Positions 51,725-60,432 of a stretch of 64,000 bases of DNA are shown here, in pieces (the first letter of the stretch is position 1; the number at the start of each line of letters is the position of its first letter). The stretch spans positions 28,370 to 92,369 of the forward strand of contig JBFLWQ010000011.1 of the NCBI GenBank assembly GCA_040757775.1, given 5' to 3'. The stretch is from Thermodesulfobacteriota bacterium (GTDB lineage: Bacteria; Desulfobacterota; UBA8473). A program made the translations under genes and the position numbers. The notes under the pieces were generated by a model. That model was not told the origin of the DNA, did no database searches, and worked only from the letters and a program-made list of their open reading frames with translations.

Positions 51725-53929
51725 ATGAAAAGAGATTTTACCCGTAGAGAATTCATAAAAATCTCGGGTATAGGTTTGGGTGGACTCGCTGCAAGTGGGA
51801 GTCTTCTGAGGTTTGCATCTGATGTATTGGGTTATGGAAATGCTTATCCCCATAAGGTTTTGAGAACCCCAACATATTGTGAGATGTGTACTTTTAAATG
51901 TGCAGGTTGGGCATACAGGTTAGACGGCAAGCCGTGGAAAATTATTGGCAATGAGAATGATCAGCATTGCTACGGGCGTCTATGCACAAAGGGTTCTGCC
52001 GGGTTTGGCGCATATGACGATCCTGACCGTCTCAAAACACCATTAATCAGAATGCAAGAGAGAGGGAAACAGGTTTTCAAAGAGGTAAGCTGGGATGAAG
52101 CCTTTAATTATATAGCGTCTAAACTGAAGAGAATAGCGAAAGAATATGGTCCTGAATGTGTTGCTCTATTTACTCATGGTACGGGCGGGAGCTTCTTTAA
52201 GACTTTTCTTCAGGGTTACGGCTCAGATAATATAGCAGCCCCTTCCTATGCCAATTGTCGTGGGCCAAGAGAAGAAGCTTATCTTCTCACGTTTGGAGAC
52301 GCAATCAGTACGCCGGAACGAACCGATATGAGCAACAGTAAATGCATAGTGTTGATAGGCTCCCATATTGGTGAAAATACACATAGTTCTCAGGTTTATG
52401 AATTTGGTCAGGCCATTCACAGGGGAGCCACTATAATAACTGTTGACCCCAGATTTTCGGTTGCAGCGAGTAAATCTAAATACTGGCTTCCTATCAAACC
52501 GGGCACTGATATGGCCCTTTTATTAGCATGGATCAATGTCGTTATCGAGGAAGAGCTTTATGATAAAGAATATGTGAAGAAATATACAATCGGTTTTGAT
52601 GAACTGAGAAAATCAGTTAAAGACGACACACCCGAGTGGGCATATCCTATAACAACTATAAAACCGGAGATTATACGAGAGACGGCAAGGGAGATGGCGA
52701 GATATCTGCCTGCAACATTGATTCATCCTGGGAGGCATGTTGTCTGGTACGGGGACGATACTCAGCGTGTACGTGCAGGCGCTATTCTCAATGCACTTCT
52801 TGGAAGCTGGGGAAGAAGAGGAGGTTTTTTCATGCCGGTAGAACCAGATGTTCCAGAATATCCTCACCCTCAATTTCCGAAACCAAAAAGATCCTGGCGG
52901 GATGCTTTCCCTGGGAAATTTGAGCTGGCAAACCTTGCGCTATCTTCCGGTATTTGTGAAGCGACTATCCCTTCTGCCCGCAGTGACTGTAATTTCAAAG
53001 GGTGGATTGTATATGGAACCAATTTGCTGCATGCATTACCGGATAGAAAAAAAACAATCGAGGCGATACATAACCTTGACCTTCTGGTTGTTGTCGATAT
53101 ATTGCCTTCTGAAATTTCGGGTTGGGCAGATGTTGTTTTGCCGGAGTGCACGTATCTGGAACGCTACGATGACCTTAGAACAGAATGGGGGCGGGAATCG
53201 CAGATAGCTTTGCGAATGCCAGCTTTCCAACCGAAATACAATACAAAACCGGCATGGTGGATGGCGAAGCAATTGGCAGATAAGATGGGACTTGGGCAGT
53301 ACTTTTCATGGAAAAATATAGAGGAATATCTTGATTACCGCTTAAAAAAAGCTGGTACTTCCTTAAGAGAGATGCAAGAAATTGGGGTTAAGGTTCTAAA
53401 AAGGGAAACGCCCCTTTATTTCGCCAAAGGAGAGGAAGTAAAGTTTGCTACACCAAGCGGTAAGATTGAACTCTATTCTAAGACATTGAAGGACTATGGT
53501 TTTGATCCCGTGCCAAGGTATGTACACCATGAGGAGCCACCCAAAGGATATTACAGGCTTCTCTACGGTCGATCCCCATCCCATTCATTCGGAAGAACAA
53601 CGAATAACCCTCTCTTGACCCAGATGGATCCAGAAAATGAGATATGGATTAATACTGACGTGTCAAAGGAATGGGGGTTAAAGGACGGTCAGTATCTCAG
53701 GCTCGAAAACCAGGATCAGGTAGTAAGCAACAGAGTCAAAGTAAAGGTGACCGAACGTATCCGGGCAGACTGCATTTATATGGTTCATGGATTTGGTCAT
53801 GACCAGAAGAGATTGAAACGGTCTTATATGAAAGGGGCAAGTGATACCGGGCTTATTACCAGAACAAAGATCGATCCCATTATGGGAGGAGTAGGTATGA
53901 GAGCAAATTTTGTGACATTTAATGTTTAG
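51725..53929 (+). CDS. Molybdopterin oxidoreductase, polysulfide/thiosulfate reductase-like catalytic subunit
   Basis: This 734-residue protein has a twin-arginine signal (TRREFIKISG) and so is exported folded. Cys52, 55, 59 and 87 bind a 4Fe-4S cluster, followed by the molybdopterin domain. Cys178 in SYANCRGPREE lies where PsrA/PhsA-type enzymes have the molybdenum-ligating cysteine. The C-terminal domain carries GRSPSHSFGRTTNNPLL and HGFGHDQKR near pterin contacts. The FeS and NrfD-like partners follow, giving a PsrABC-type complex that reduces polysulfide, thiosulfate or a related acceptor with quinol; related enzymes include arsenate/selenate-type reductases, so the substrate is not fixed. 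AGGTGA precedes the ATG. Confidence 0.9.
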   Translation: MKRDFTRREFIKISGIGLGGLAASGSLLRFASDVLGYGNAYPHKVLRTPTYCEMCTFKCAGWAYRLDGKPWKIIGNENDQHCYGRLCTKGSAGFGAYDDPDRLKTPLIRMQERGKQVFKEVSWDEAFNYIASKLKRIAKEYGPECVALFTHGTGGSFFKTFLQGYGSDNIAAPSYANCRGPREEAYLLTFGDAISTPERTDMSNSKCIVLIGSHIGENTHSSQVYEFGQAIHRGATIITVDPRFSVAASKSKYWLPIKPGTDMALLLAWINVVIEEELYDKEYVKKYTIGFDELRKSVKDDTPEWAYPITTIKPEIIRETAREMARYLPATLIHPGRHVVWYGDDTQRVRAGAILNALLGSWGRRGGFFMPVEPDVPEYPHPQFPKPKRSWRDAFPGKFELANLALSSGICEATIPSARSDCNFKGWIVYGTNLLHALPDRKKTIEAIHNLDLLVVVDILPSEISGWADVVLPECTYLERYDDLRTEWGRESQIALRMPAFQPKYNTKPAWWMAKQLADKMGLGQYFSWKNIEEYLDYRLKKAGTSLREMQEIGVKVLKRETPLYFAKGEEVKFATPSGKIELYSKTLKDYGFDPVPRYVHHEEPPKGYYRLLYGRSPSHSFGRTTNNPLLTQMDPENEIWINTDVSKEWGLKDGQYLRLENQDQVVSNRVKVKVTERIRADCIYMVHGFGHDQKRLKRSYMKGASDTGLITRTKIDPIMGGVGMRANFVTFNV

Positions 53930-53938
53930 GAGAGAGAA

Positions 53939-54478
53939 GTGAAAAAATACGCAATGGTCATTGACACAAAAAGCTGTGTGGGTTGTGGTGACTGTGTTAT
54001 CGCATGCAAGACTGAGAATCTTGTTCCCGAAGGTCTGCACAGGGATTGGATTGTGGAGGATGTTTCGGGAAAATTCCCTAATCTTAATATGGAAATCCGT
54101 TCCGAGAGGTGCAATCATTGCTCGAATCCTCCATGTGTTACCTATTGCCCTACGGGAGCCAGCTATATAAAAAGCGGGTCGAATATTGTACTTGTGAACA
54201 AAAGCAAATGTACCGGCTGCAAAGCCTGTATAGCAGCATGTCCCTACGATGCCCGTTTTATAATGCCTGAAGGATATGTGAGCAAGTGTACTTTTTGTGA
54301 GCATCGTATAAAAAAAGGGTTGGTCCCGGCGTGTGCGTCTGTATGCCCAACCCATTCTATAGATTTTGGTGATGTAAATGAGTCTGTGAGTAACGTTTTA
54401 AAACTATTAAGAAAAAGGAGATACAAAACATTGATCCCTGAAGCAGGAACCAGACCGAATGTCTATTATCTTATTTGA
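53939..54478 (+). CDS. 4Fe-4S dicluster electron-transfer subunit (PsrB-like)
   Basis: This 179-residue protein carries four Cys-rich motifs for four 4Fe-4S clusters: CVGCGDCVIACK, CNHCSNPPCVTYC, CTGCKACIAAC and CTFCEHRIKKGLVPACASVC. It passes electrons between the membrane NrfD-like protein and the molybdoenzyme. It has no signal of its own and would be co-exported with the Tat-bearing subunit. The start is GTG 53939, preceded by AGGAGAG and nine bases after the previous stop. Confidence 0.93.
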   Translation: MKKYAMVIDTKSCVGCGDCVIACKTENLVPEGLHRDWIVEDVSGKFPNLNMEIRSERCNHCSNPPCVTYCPTGASYIKSGSNIVLVNKSKCTGCKACIAACPYDARFIMPEGYVSKCTFCEHRIKKGLVPACASVCPTHSIDFGDVNESVSNVLKLLRKRRYKTLIPEAGTRPNVYYLI

Positions 54479-54486
54479 CGGTCTCC

Positions 54487-54623
54487 TAAAAAGTCCCCAA
54501 AGCCGTCACTCCGGCGAAAGCCGGAGTCTAGAAGTGCTTGAAATTACTTGATTCCGGTGCCTGCCCCGTACTTGGTGCGGGGTCCGCCGGAATGACAAGA
54601 AAGAGAGTTTCCTGACTTTTTAC
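54487..54623. mobile_element. MITE-like composite containing a CATTCCG-type repeat
   Basis: The ends TAAAAAGTC and GACTTTTTAC match the terminal repeats of the MITE at 40466-40588, but the interior is a CATTCCG-type repeat (54505-54597), with the hairpin CTCCGGC/GCCGGAG. It separates the FeS and NrfD genes of the operon without disrupting either. Confidence 0.55.
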
Positions 54624-54650
54624 GACTTCATCTTATTTGAGGTGACAATA

Positions 54651-55634
54651 ATGGAAGTTGAGATTACCACCAATAAAATGAATTATCTTGTTGATCCAAA
54701 TCTCCATATATGGGGGTGGGAAGTCCCCGTTTATCTTTTCCTGGGGGGGGTAACAGCAGGGATACTGATTGTTGTTTCTTTTATGTTATTGAAAGACAAA
54801 GGAGAGAAATCCCATGTTGTTGCCAATAGGCTGGCGCTTCTTGCACCTGTACTTCTGAGTTTAGGAATACTTGCTCTTTTTGTAGACCTTGAGCATAAAT
54901 TGTATGTATGGCGATTTTATACGACCTTTCGGTTTACATCCCCCATGTCTTGGGGTTCCTGGATACTGCTCATTGTATATCCGATAAGCTTTTTACTGAC
55001 ACTGACAACATTTAGAAAGGGCTTTTCAAAGGCTTCTTTATGGATTGACGCCTGTATTCAATCGAAGCCCAGGATATGGAGATACCTGAGCGCATATTTC
55101 TGGCTTCTCGGTTTTTCTGAAAAACACAGGAGATTGATAGCGAAGATAGCCATTCCTTTTGGTATCCTTCTTGGTATCTATACAGGAATTCTCCTGAGTA
55201 CTTTTGGTGCACGACCTTTCTGGAACTCTCCAATCATGGGACCTATTTTCCTCGTGTCAGGGGTTTCGACAGCGGTTGCCATGGTTGTGTTATTTTCAAA
55301 GGATCATGAAGAAATAGAATTTTTCACAAGGGTAGATATTTGGTTAATCGCAGGTGAAATATCCTTGCTTATATTATTCATCACTGGAATGTTATCTTCT
55401 TCAGAACAACATTTAAAGGCAATACAATTGATTTTAGGCGGAGAGATGACCACGTATTTCTGGGTGTTTTTCTTTGGGATTGGTCTTCTTCTCCCTGCCT
55501 TTCTTGAGTTTATGGAACTGAAAGGCAGAAAAATCCCCGGCACTATAGCAGCTTCTCTCGTATTGTTTGGAGGGATTTTGCTGAGGTTTATAATCGTTGA
55601 GGCAGGACAGGTATCAACATGGATTGGTTATTAA
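54651..55634 (+). CDS. NrfD/PsrC-like membrane subunit
   Basis: This about 327-residue inner-membrane protein has eight to nine hydrophobic segments and the NrfD opening IWGWEVPVYLFLGGVTAGILI. SPMSWGSWILLIVYP is another family marker. It oxidises quinol and hands electrons to the PsrB-like subunit. ATG 54651 has GAGGTG six bases upstream; GTG 54642 is inside that site. The composite MITE upstream may affect its expression. Confidence 0.92.
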   Translation: MEVEITTNKMNYLVDPNLHIWGWEVPVYLFLGGVTAGILIVVSFMLLKDKGEKSHVVANRLALLAPVLLSLGILALFVDLEHKLYVWRFYTTFRFTSPMSWGSWILLIVYPISFLLTLTTFRKGFSKASLWIDACIQSKPRIWRYLSAYFWLLGFSEKHRRLIAKIAIPFGILLGIYTGILLSTFGARPFWNSPIMGPIFLVSGVSTAVAMVVLFSKDHEEIEFFTRVDIWLIAGEISLLILFITGMLSSSEQHLKAIQLILGGEMTTYFWVFFFGIGLLLPAFLEFMELKGRKIPGTIAASLVLFGGILLRFIIVEAGQVSTWIGY

Positions 55635-55667
55635 TAAAGAGGAAGTAAATACAAAAGGAGGTACGGT

Positions 55668-56180
55668 ATGGCAGGCAAAAGATACTCTTCCCCATATCTA
55701 GCAGGAGTCGGACTAGGACTGGTTCTTCTGGCTTCATTCTTTATAACAGGGCATGGATTAGGAGCATCTGGTTCTATGATGAGTGCAGTTGTCGCAGTCG
55801 AAAAGGTTTTTTCACCTGAACATGTTAACCAGAACGAGTACCTGGCAAAATACGGAGGAGGGGACACAAACCCTTTGAAGGATTGGTATGTATTCGAGCT
55901 TGTTGGAGTCCTTGTTGGGGGGCTTATTTCAGGGGCCCTTGCGGGAAGGGTAAAAAAGGAAACGAATCATGGCCCGCGGATAAGTAAAAGACAGCGTTGG
56001 GTTTTTGCTGTTATTGGAGGTGTTTTGTTCGGTTTTGGTGCCCGTCTGGCAAGAGGCTGCACAAGTGGAGTAGCCCTTTCGGGTGGAGCGGCACTTTCTC
56101 TGGGCGCATGGATTACTATGATGTCAATCTTTGCCGGAGCTTATGCCCTTGCATTTGTCTTCAGAAAATTGTGGATTTAG
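55668..56180 (+). CDS. YeeE/YedE-family membrane protein, first half
   Basis: This 170-residue protein has about four membrane segments and the family motif RLARGCTSGVALSGGAAL. In YeeE/TsuA transporters such Cys residues relay thiosulfate across the membrane. The single-polypeptide transporter is split here into two genes, the second following after 10 bases. AAAGGAGG precedes the ATG. It lies directly after the NrfD-like gene, so it probably supplies or recovers sulfur species for the reductase. Confidence 0.9.
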   Translation: MAGKRYSSPYLAGVGLGLVLLASFFITGHGLGASGSMMSAVVAVEKVFSPEHVNQNEYLAKYGGGDTNPLKDWYVFELVGVLVGGLISGALAGRVKKETNHGPRISKRQRWVFAVIGGVLFGFGARLARGCTSGVALSGGAALSLGAWITMMSIFAGAYALAFVFRKLWI

Positions 56181-56190
56181 GAGGAGTATA

Positions 56191-56790
56191 ATGTTTGCGC
56201 CATTAGAAATAACACATGATTTTAGGCTGGAGATAAGTTTGTTGATTGGTTTCCTCATAGGCATTGGATTTGGTTTTTTTCTCGAAAGGGGAGGTTTTGG
56301 AAATTCGCGCAAGCTTGCACTTCAGTTTTATTTCCGCGACCTTACTGTTTTTAAGGTGATGTTTACAGCTATTGTTACTGCGATGACAGGAATGATTTTT
56401 TTTAATGCCTTCGGCTGGCTTGATCTTGATTCGATTTATATCAACCCAACCTATCTCTGGCCAGGGATTATTGGAGGATTAATCATGGGAGCCGGTTTTG
56501 TTATAGGGGGATACTGACCCGGTACGAGTGCTGTAGGTCTCAGCACATTGAAGACAGATGCCTTATTTTATATTGTCGGGGTACTTTTTGGAGTGTTTGT
56601 TTTTGGAGAGACCATCCCATTATTCAATGATTTCTTTATAAGCGGATTTTGGGGAGAAAGAATAACACTATACGGAATCCTGGGAATATCGGCAGGTGTT
56701 GTTGGTTCCTTCGTTCTTTTGATTGCACTTGGCGGTTTCTGGGGTGCTGAGTGGGCTGAAAAAAGGTTTGGAGAAAAGGAGGAAGCATGA
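56191..56790 (+). CDS. YeeE/YedE-family selenoprotein, second half (in-frame UGA at codon 109)
   Basis: Reading TGA 56515-56517 as selenocysteine joins two open frames into a 199-residue protein. Before the UGA lies LIMGAGFVIGGY and after it PGTSAVGLSTLKTD; canonical family members read GGYCPGTS, so Sec109 replaces exactly the conserved sulfur-handling Cys. An ideal SECIS hairpin follows ten bases later. RBS GGAGG lies before the ATG 56191, and the product has about five membrane segments ending in a charged tail. With the preceding gene it should form one transporter. Its stop overlaps the rhodanese-like gene by four bases. Ordinary annotation would call a truncated gene plus a fragment. Confidence 0.9.
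56528..56546 (+). promoter_or_regulatory. SECIS hairpin of the YeeE/YedE selenoprotein
   Basis: GTGCTG and CAGCAC form a perfect six-base stem around TAGGTCT, ten bases after the UGA. The loop contains AGGTCT, the apical loop sequence of the Escherichia coli fdhF SECIS, at nearly the same distance. This strongly supports recoding. Confidence 0.85.
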
Positions 56791-57410
56791 AACTACAAGG
56801 GAAACAGATTGGAGTTTTAATAGCCCTGATTTTGGCTGGGATAATGCTTTTTCTTCCTTATCAGGATAGTTCAAAGTATCGGTTTGATCCCGAAGTTGTT
56901 GCCAGGAGTATAATTGAAGGTACAGACCAGATAGGTCCTCAGACACTTTCAGAATGGATAATAGAAGGGCGCAGGGATTTTATTTTAATAGATATCAGAA
57001 GCGAAAAAGAATTTGAAAAGGGCAAAATAAAGGGCGCAGAAAATATACCATTACAAAAATTAATTACAAAGAGTACTATTGAAGGGTTACCAAAAGACAA
57101 GATTATTGTGATTTATTCCAATGGAAGCTCTCATGCAAGTCAGGCATGGCTTGTAATGAAGACTGCGGGCATCGACGCTTATATCCTTGAAGGAGGTTTT
57201 AATTATTGGAGCAGTTTTATTTTAAACCCGGCACAATGCTCTATAAACGCTTCAGATGATGAGGTTCTTAAATACAAGTCACAAATAGCCGTGGGTAACT
57301 ATTTTGGAGGGGGTTCCCCCGTGGCTTCGACCGTAGATGATAAAACAAAGACTGAAAAGAAAGCAATAGAGATGCCGAAAAAAACAAACAAGAAACTGAA
57401 AGGGTGCTAA
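56787..57410 (+). CDS. Rhodanese-like membrane-anchored protein lacking the catalytic cysteine
   Basis: This 207-residue protein has an N-terminal anchor or signal (IGVLIALILAGIMLFL) and a rhodanese domain (residues about 50-150: FILIDIRSEKEFEKGKIKGAENIPL, then KIIVIYSNGSSHASQAW). The active-site Cys is replaced by Ser111 (YSNGSS), so classical sulfurtransfer is unlikely. A later Cys (PAQC) and a C-terminal Cys remain and could serve otherwise. The last 50 residues are Lys-rich. It follows and overlaps the selenoprotein gene, so it may bind sulfur carrier or transporter on the periplasmic side. Confidence 0.85.
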   Translation: MKLQGKQIGVLIALILAGIMLFLPYQDSSKYRFDPEVVARSIIEGTDQIGPQTLSEWIIEGRRDFILIDIRSEKEFEKGKIKGAENIPLQKLITKSTIEGLPKDKIIVIYSNGSSHASQAWLVMKTAGIDAYILEGGFNYWSSFILNPAQCSINASDDEVLKYKSQIAVGNYFGGGSPVASTVDDKTKTEKKAIEMPKKTNKKLKGC

Positions 57411-57418
57411 AATAGAGG

Positions 57419-57892
57419 ATGAAAACAGGAAGGGCAGAAAGTAAAAAGGTGGAGAAGGAAATACTATCCAGCGAACCTGTTTATACAATCGGAATTGCCT
57501 CAAAGAAACTGGATATTTCAGTTCATTCTCTTCGCCAGTATGAGAGGGAAGGATTGATTATCCCCTTTAAGACATCTACAGGAAGACGGATTTATTCCGA
57601 TTTAGAGTTGGAAAAAATTCGTTGTATTAAAGAAATGACACAGGTTGAGGGGCTCAACTTTGAGGGAATGCGACGTATGATGGCGCTTATTCCTTGCCAT
57701 AAGATAAGAGGTTGTTCAATAAAAGTAAAAAATTCGTGCAAGGCTTTTATAGATAAAACACTACCCTGCTGGGTACTAAGAGAAAATTGTTCCTGTCAGC
57801 TGCCCTCTTGCAGGGATTGTCCTGTTTATCAAAGTTTTGCTCATTGTGATGATATAAAGCCGTTGATTTATGAAGCGGAAAAGGAAAGATGA
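57419..57892 (+). CDS. MerR-family regulator with Cys-rich C-terminus
   Basis: This 157-residue protein has a winged-helix MerR domain (residues about 20-90: YTIGIASKKLDISVHSLRQYEREGLI, then RRIYSDLELEKIRCI). Nine cysteines lie between residues 93 and 143 (including PCW, CSC and CRDC), enough to bind metal, an Fe-S cluster or sense sulfur species. It ends the sulfur operon and may control it. Start ATG 57419 follows a short GAGG. Confidence 0.88.
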   Translation: MKTGRAESKKVEKEILSSEPVYTIGIASKKLDISVHSLRQYEREGLIIPFKTSTGRRIYSDLELEKIRCIKEMTQVEGLNFEGMRRMMALIPCHKIRGCSIKVKNSCKAFIDKTLPCWVLRENCSCQLPSCRDCPVYQSFAHCDDIKPLIYEAEKER

Positions 57893-57933
57893 AAGCTTCC
57901 ATTTTTTCAGGAGGGACTAATTAGTGCTGTCCA

Positions 57934-58671
57934 CTAGTAATTAACTTTTAGCAGGAACAATCCCTGGGGAGGGGCCATTATACCGGCTTTTTTTCTGTCT
58001 TTAGCTCTAAGTATCTCTTCAAATTCACTTCCCCCGATTTTACCATTGCCCACATCGACCATTGTCCCTACAATATTTCTTACCATCTGTTTCAAAAAGG
58101 CATTGGCTTCAATCTCAAAGATTATGAATCCCTTTGGACTTTTATCAAGGGATATAGCATAAACCTCTCTGATAGGGTTATGGCTGTTGCAACCTGATGC
58201 CTTAAAGGAAGAAAAATCGTGTTTCCCGATGAGGCATTTCACAGCCTTTTTCATTTTCTTAACGTTCAATTTAAAGGGTATAAACCAGGAGAAATTCCTG
58301 TATAGGGGAGAAGGAAACCTCTGGTTCAGGATTACATATCTGTATATCTTGCTTTTGGCGCTGTATCGGGCATGAAAATCTTGTTCTACCTCACTAATTT
58401 CTTTAATAGAAATATCAGGAGGAAGCAGGCTGTTAAGCCCCCTCTGTATGTTGTTTATTTCAAGTCGAGAATTGGTGGGAAAATTTGCTACCTGTTCTAC
58501 GGCATGAACACCTGCATCTGTTCTCCCTGCTGCAATCAGTCTGATTTCTTCCTGGGTGATTTTCTGTAACCTTTCCTCGATGGTCTCCTGTATAGTCACT
58601 GCATTGGGCTGAATCTGCCAGCCGTGATAGTTGGTACCATCGTATTCGATAACAAGCTTGATATTCCGCAT
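57934..58671 (-). CDS. truA: tRNA pseudouridine(38-40) synthase
   Basis: This 245-residue enzyme converts uridines 38-40 of tRNA anticodon stems to pseudouridine. The catalytic Asp52 is in AAGRTDAGVHA, with NIKLVIEYDGTNYHGWQ at the start and ANAFLKQMVRNIVGT near the end. Length is typical. It stands alone on the minus strand, convergent with the MerR gene after a 41-base gap. Confidence 0.97.
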   Translation of the reverse strand: MRNIKLVIEYDGTNYHGWQIQPNAVTIQETIEERLQKITQEEIRLIAAGRTDAGVHAVEQVANFPTNSRLEINNIQRGLNSLLPPDISIKEISEVEQDFHARYSAKSKIYRYVILNQRFPSPLYRNFSWFIPFKLNVKKMKKAVKCLIGKHDFSSFKASGCNSHNPIREVYAISLDKSPKGFIIFEIEANAFLKQMVRNIVGTMVDVGNGKIGGSEFEEILRAKDRKKAGIMAPPQGLFLLKVNY

Positions 58672-58998
58672 CTATTTTGTTCTTTTTCAGGATATTTAAT
58701 TCTCTCATAAAGTTAGTTGGTGCTTTGACTCATAAATAGCTTTACCAAAAATGTCTCCCCTCCCTTGAAGACTGTGTCACAATCCCCTTTTTTGTCATTT
58801 CGAGCAAAGCTAGAAATCTAAATCATTAGTAATATTAAGATGTTAAAATTCCTCATCCACAAGAGGCAGATTCGGAATGACATTTTCCCCTATTACGACA
58901 CAGTTTCCAGACACGGGGTCAAGCACGGAATGACAGAATACAGAATAGCGAAAATAATCTTAAGAATACCCCTTATAACTTCAAACTGGTTTGACGAA
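58672..58998. repeat. Gap with degenerate MITE-like and CATTCCG-type sequence
   Basis: CATTTCGAG...TTCGGAATGAC (58797-58882) resembles the interior of the MITE family, and CACGGGGTCAAGCACGGAATGACAG-like sequence follows at about 58912-58937. No intact terminal repeats and no gene are seen. Confidence 0.5.
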
Positions 58999-59787
58999 TT
59001 ACATCATCGTATACCCACCACTTACGCTTAAAGTCTGGCCCGTTATATGACCTGCACGGCTGGAAGCAAGAAAAACAACTGCGTTTGCAATATCTTCAGG
59101 CGTACCGAGCTTTCTTAAGGGATATAGCTTTTTAGCTCTTTCTTGAGCCTCAGGTGAGAATACCTCACCCTCTTCACCTTTCCACAGGCTCATTTCACCG
59201 CAATCTTCAAGCCTGCCAGGAGTAAGCCCCGGGCACACTACATTAAGCCTAATCCCGAAACGCCCATTTTCCCTTGCTATAGTTTTTGTAAGCGCAATTA
59301 CTCCGCCCTTGCACCCAGCATATACAGCCTCCCTATACTCTCCCATTCTTCCTGCATCCGACCCGATACTGATTATGCTTCCCTGCTTCCTTTCTATCAT
59401 ATGATCAAGAACGGCCCTTATGCCGTTTATAACGCCCCAGTAATTTATAGATATCTCTTTCTCCCACTCACTCCTTGGTTTTTCCACAAAGAGCCGGTCA
59501 ACTGCCCAACCTGCATTGTTGATTAAAATATCTATTGAGCCGAATTCTTCCAAAGCTTTTTTTACAGTATTTTGCACACTGTTCCAATCAGAAACATCGG
59601 TTTTCACGGCTATACCTTTAACGCCAAGGTTCTTTATGTCTCCAGCTGTCTTCTCTGCCTGTTTTTCATCCCAATCACCTATCAGGACATTTGCCTTTTC
59701 CTCTGCAAACAGCATCGAAATAGCTCTGCCTATATTTGAACCTCCGCCCATGACAATAACATTTTTCCCTGCTAAACCTAGATCCAT
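58999..59787 (-). CDS. Short-chain dehydrogenase/reductase
   Basis: This 262-residue NAD(P)-dependent oxidoreductase has the Rossmann glycine motif GGGSNIGRA, NNAGW, catalytic Ser in SIGSDAGR, and YxxxK as YAGCK. It ends with GQTLSVSGGYTM. Similarity to the BadH/FabG group suggests a hydroxyacyl-CoA or ketone substrate, in keeping with acid degradation; the exact substrate is not readable. AAGGAGG lies upstream of the ATG. Confidence 0.9.
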   Translation of the reverse strand: MDLGLAGKNVIVMGGGSNIGRAISMLFAEEKANVLIGDWDEKQAEKTAGDIKNLGVKGIAVKTDVSDWNSVQNTVKKALEEFGSIDILINNAGWAVDRLFVEKPRSEWEKEISINYWGVINGIRAVLDHMIERKQGSIISIGSDAGRMGEYREAVYAGCKGGVIALTKTIARENGRFGIRLNVVCPGLTPGRLEDCGEMSLWKGEEGEVFSPEAQERAKKLYPLRKLGTPEDIANAVVFLASSRAGHITGQTLSVSGGYTMM

Positions 59788-59991
59788 CTTTTTTATCCTC
59801 CTTTTTTAAATAGTTAAGAATATCAAAGCGGTAAAACATTCATAATAGACTTATAAAAAAGCTGCTCTTTACTCCTCAAGATCGAAAACCATCCCCCCAT
59901 AGTAAGTAGTGTTAATTATAAATAACGTTCCCAAGTCCCTGTTTTATATTGCCCTTTTCCTATAGATTCAACGTGAAGTTGAGCTAGAGCG

Positions 59992-60432
59992 TTAGCGATC
60001 GGCTCCAATGGCTGGTTGGCCGATATATTCAGCATGAAGACCTGAATTTTTTGCAGCCATAAATTGTCTTTTGTCAGAGGTTATAAACAGGTCAGCCTTC
60101 CACTCAAGAGCACATGCGACATGAAGAGAGTCCAGTGCGCGTAACGCATTGTTCTCTAAGAGCTTTACCGAACGAGAGATTACTGAAGGGGTTATCTGCA
60201 AAACAGTTGCATCTCTAATATCATCCATCAGTTGCTTTTTTACAGCCCTATAATCAACGATAGTTAAAATGTGCTCTCTTAGCCGCCTGTTGAGGCCAGA
60301 CATAATTTCAGGCACTAAAACAATAGAGAAAGCTAACTCCGAAGCATCCTCCAAAAAGCCTTCCAGTTCTTCACTACCAGTCTCTTGCACATATCTTTTG
60401 GCAAACGATGATGAATCAACTGCAAGCTTCAT
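59992..60432 (-). CDS. PIN-domain ribonuclease (VapC-like toxin)
   Basis: This 146-residue protein has the PIN fold acidic residues: Asp6 in LAVDSSSF, Glu in VPEIMSGLNR, Asp in ALDSLHVACAL and a final Asp in FITSDKRQ. VapC toxins cleave tRNA or rRNA. It overlaps the upstream antitoxin-like gene by four bases, the standard type II toxin-antitoxin layout. Start ATG 60432 lies inside the antitoxin's end. Confidence 0.88.
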   Translation of the reverse strand: MKLAVDSSSFAKRYVQETGSEELEGFLEDASELAFSIVLVPEIMSGLNRRLREHILTIVDYRAVKKQLMDDIRDATVLQITPSVISRSVKLLENNALRALDSLHVACALEWKADLFITSDKRQFMAAKNSGLHAEYIGQPAIGADR

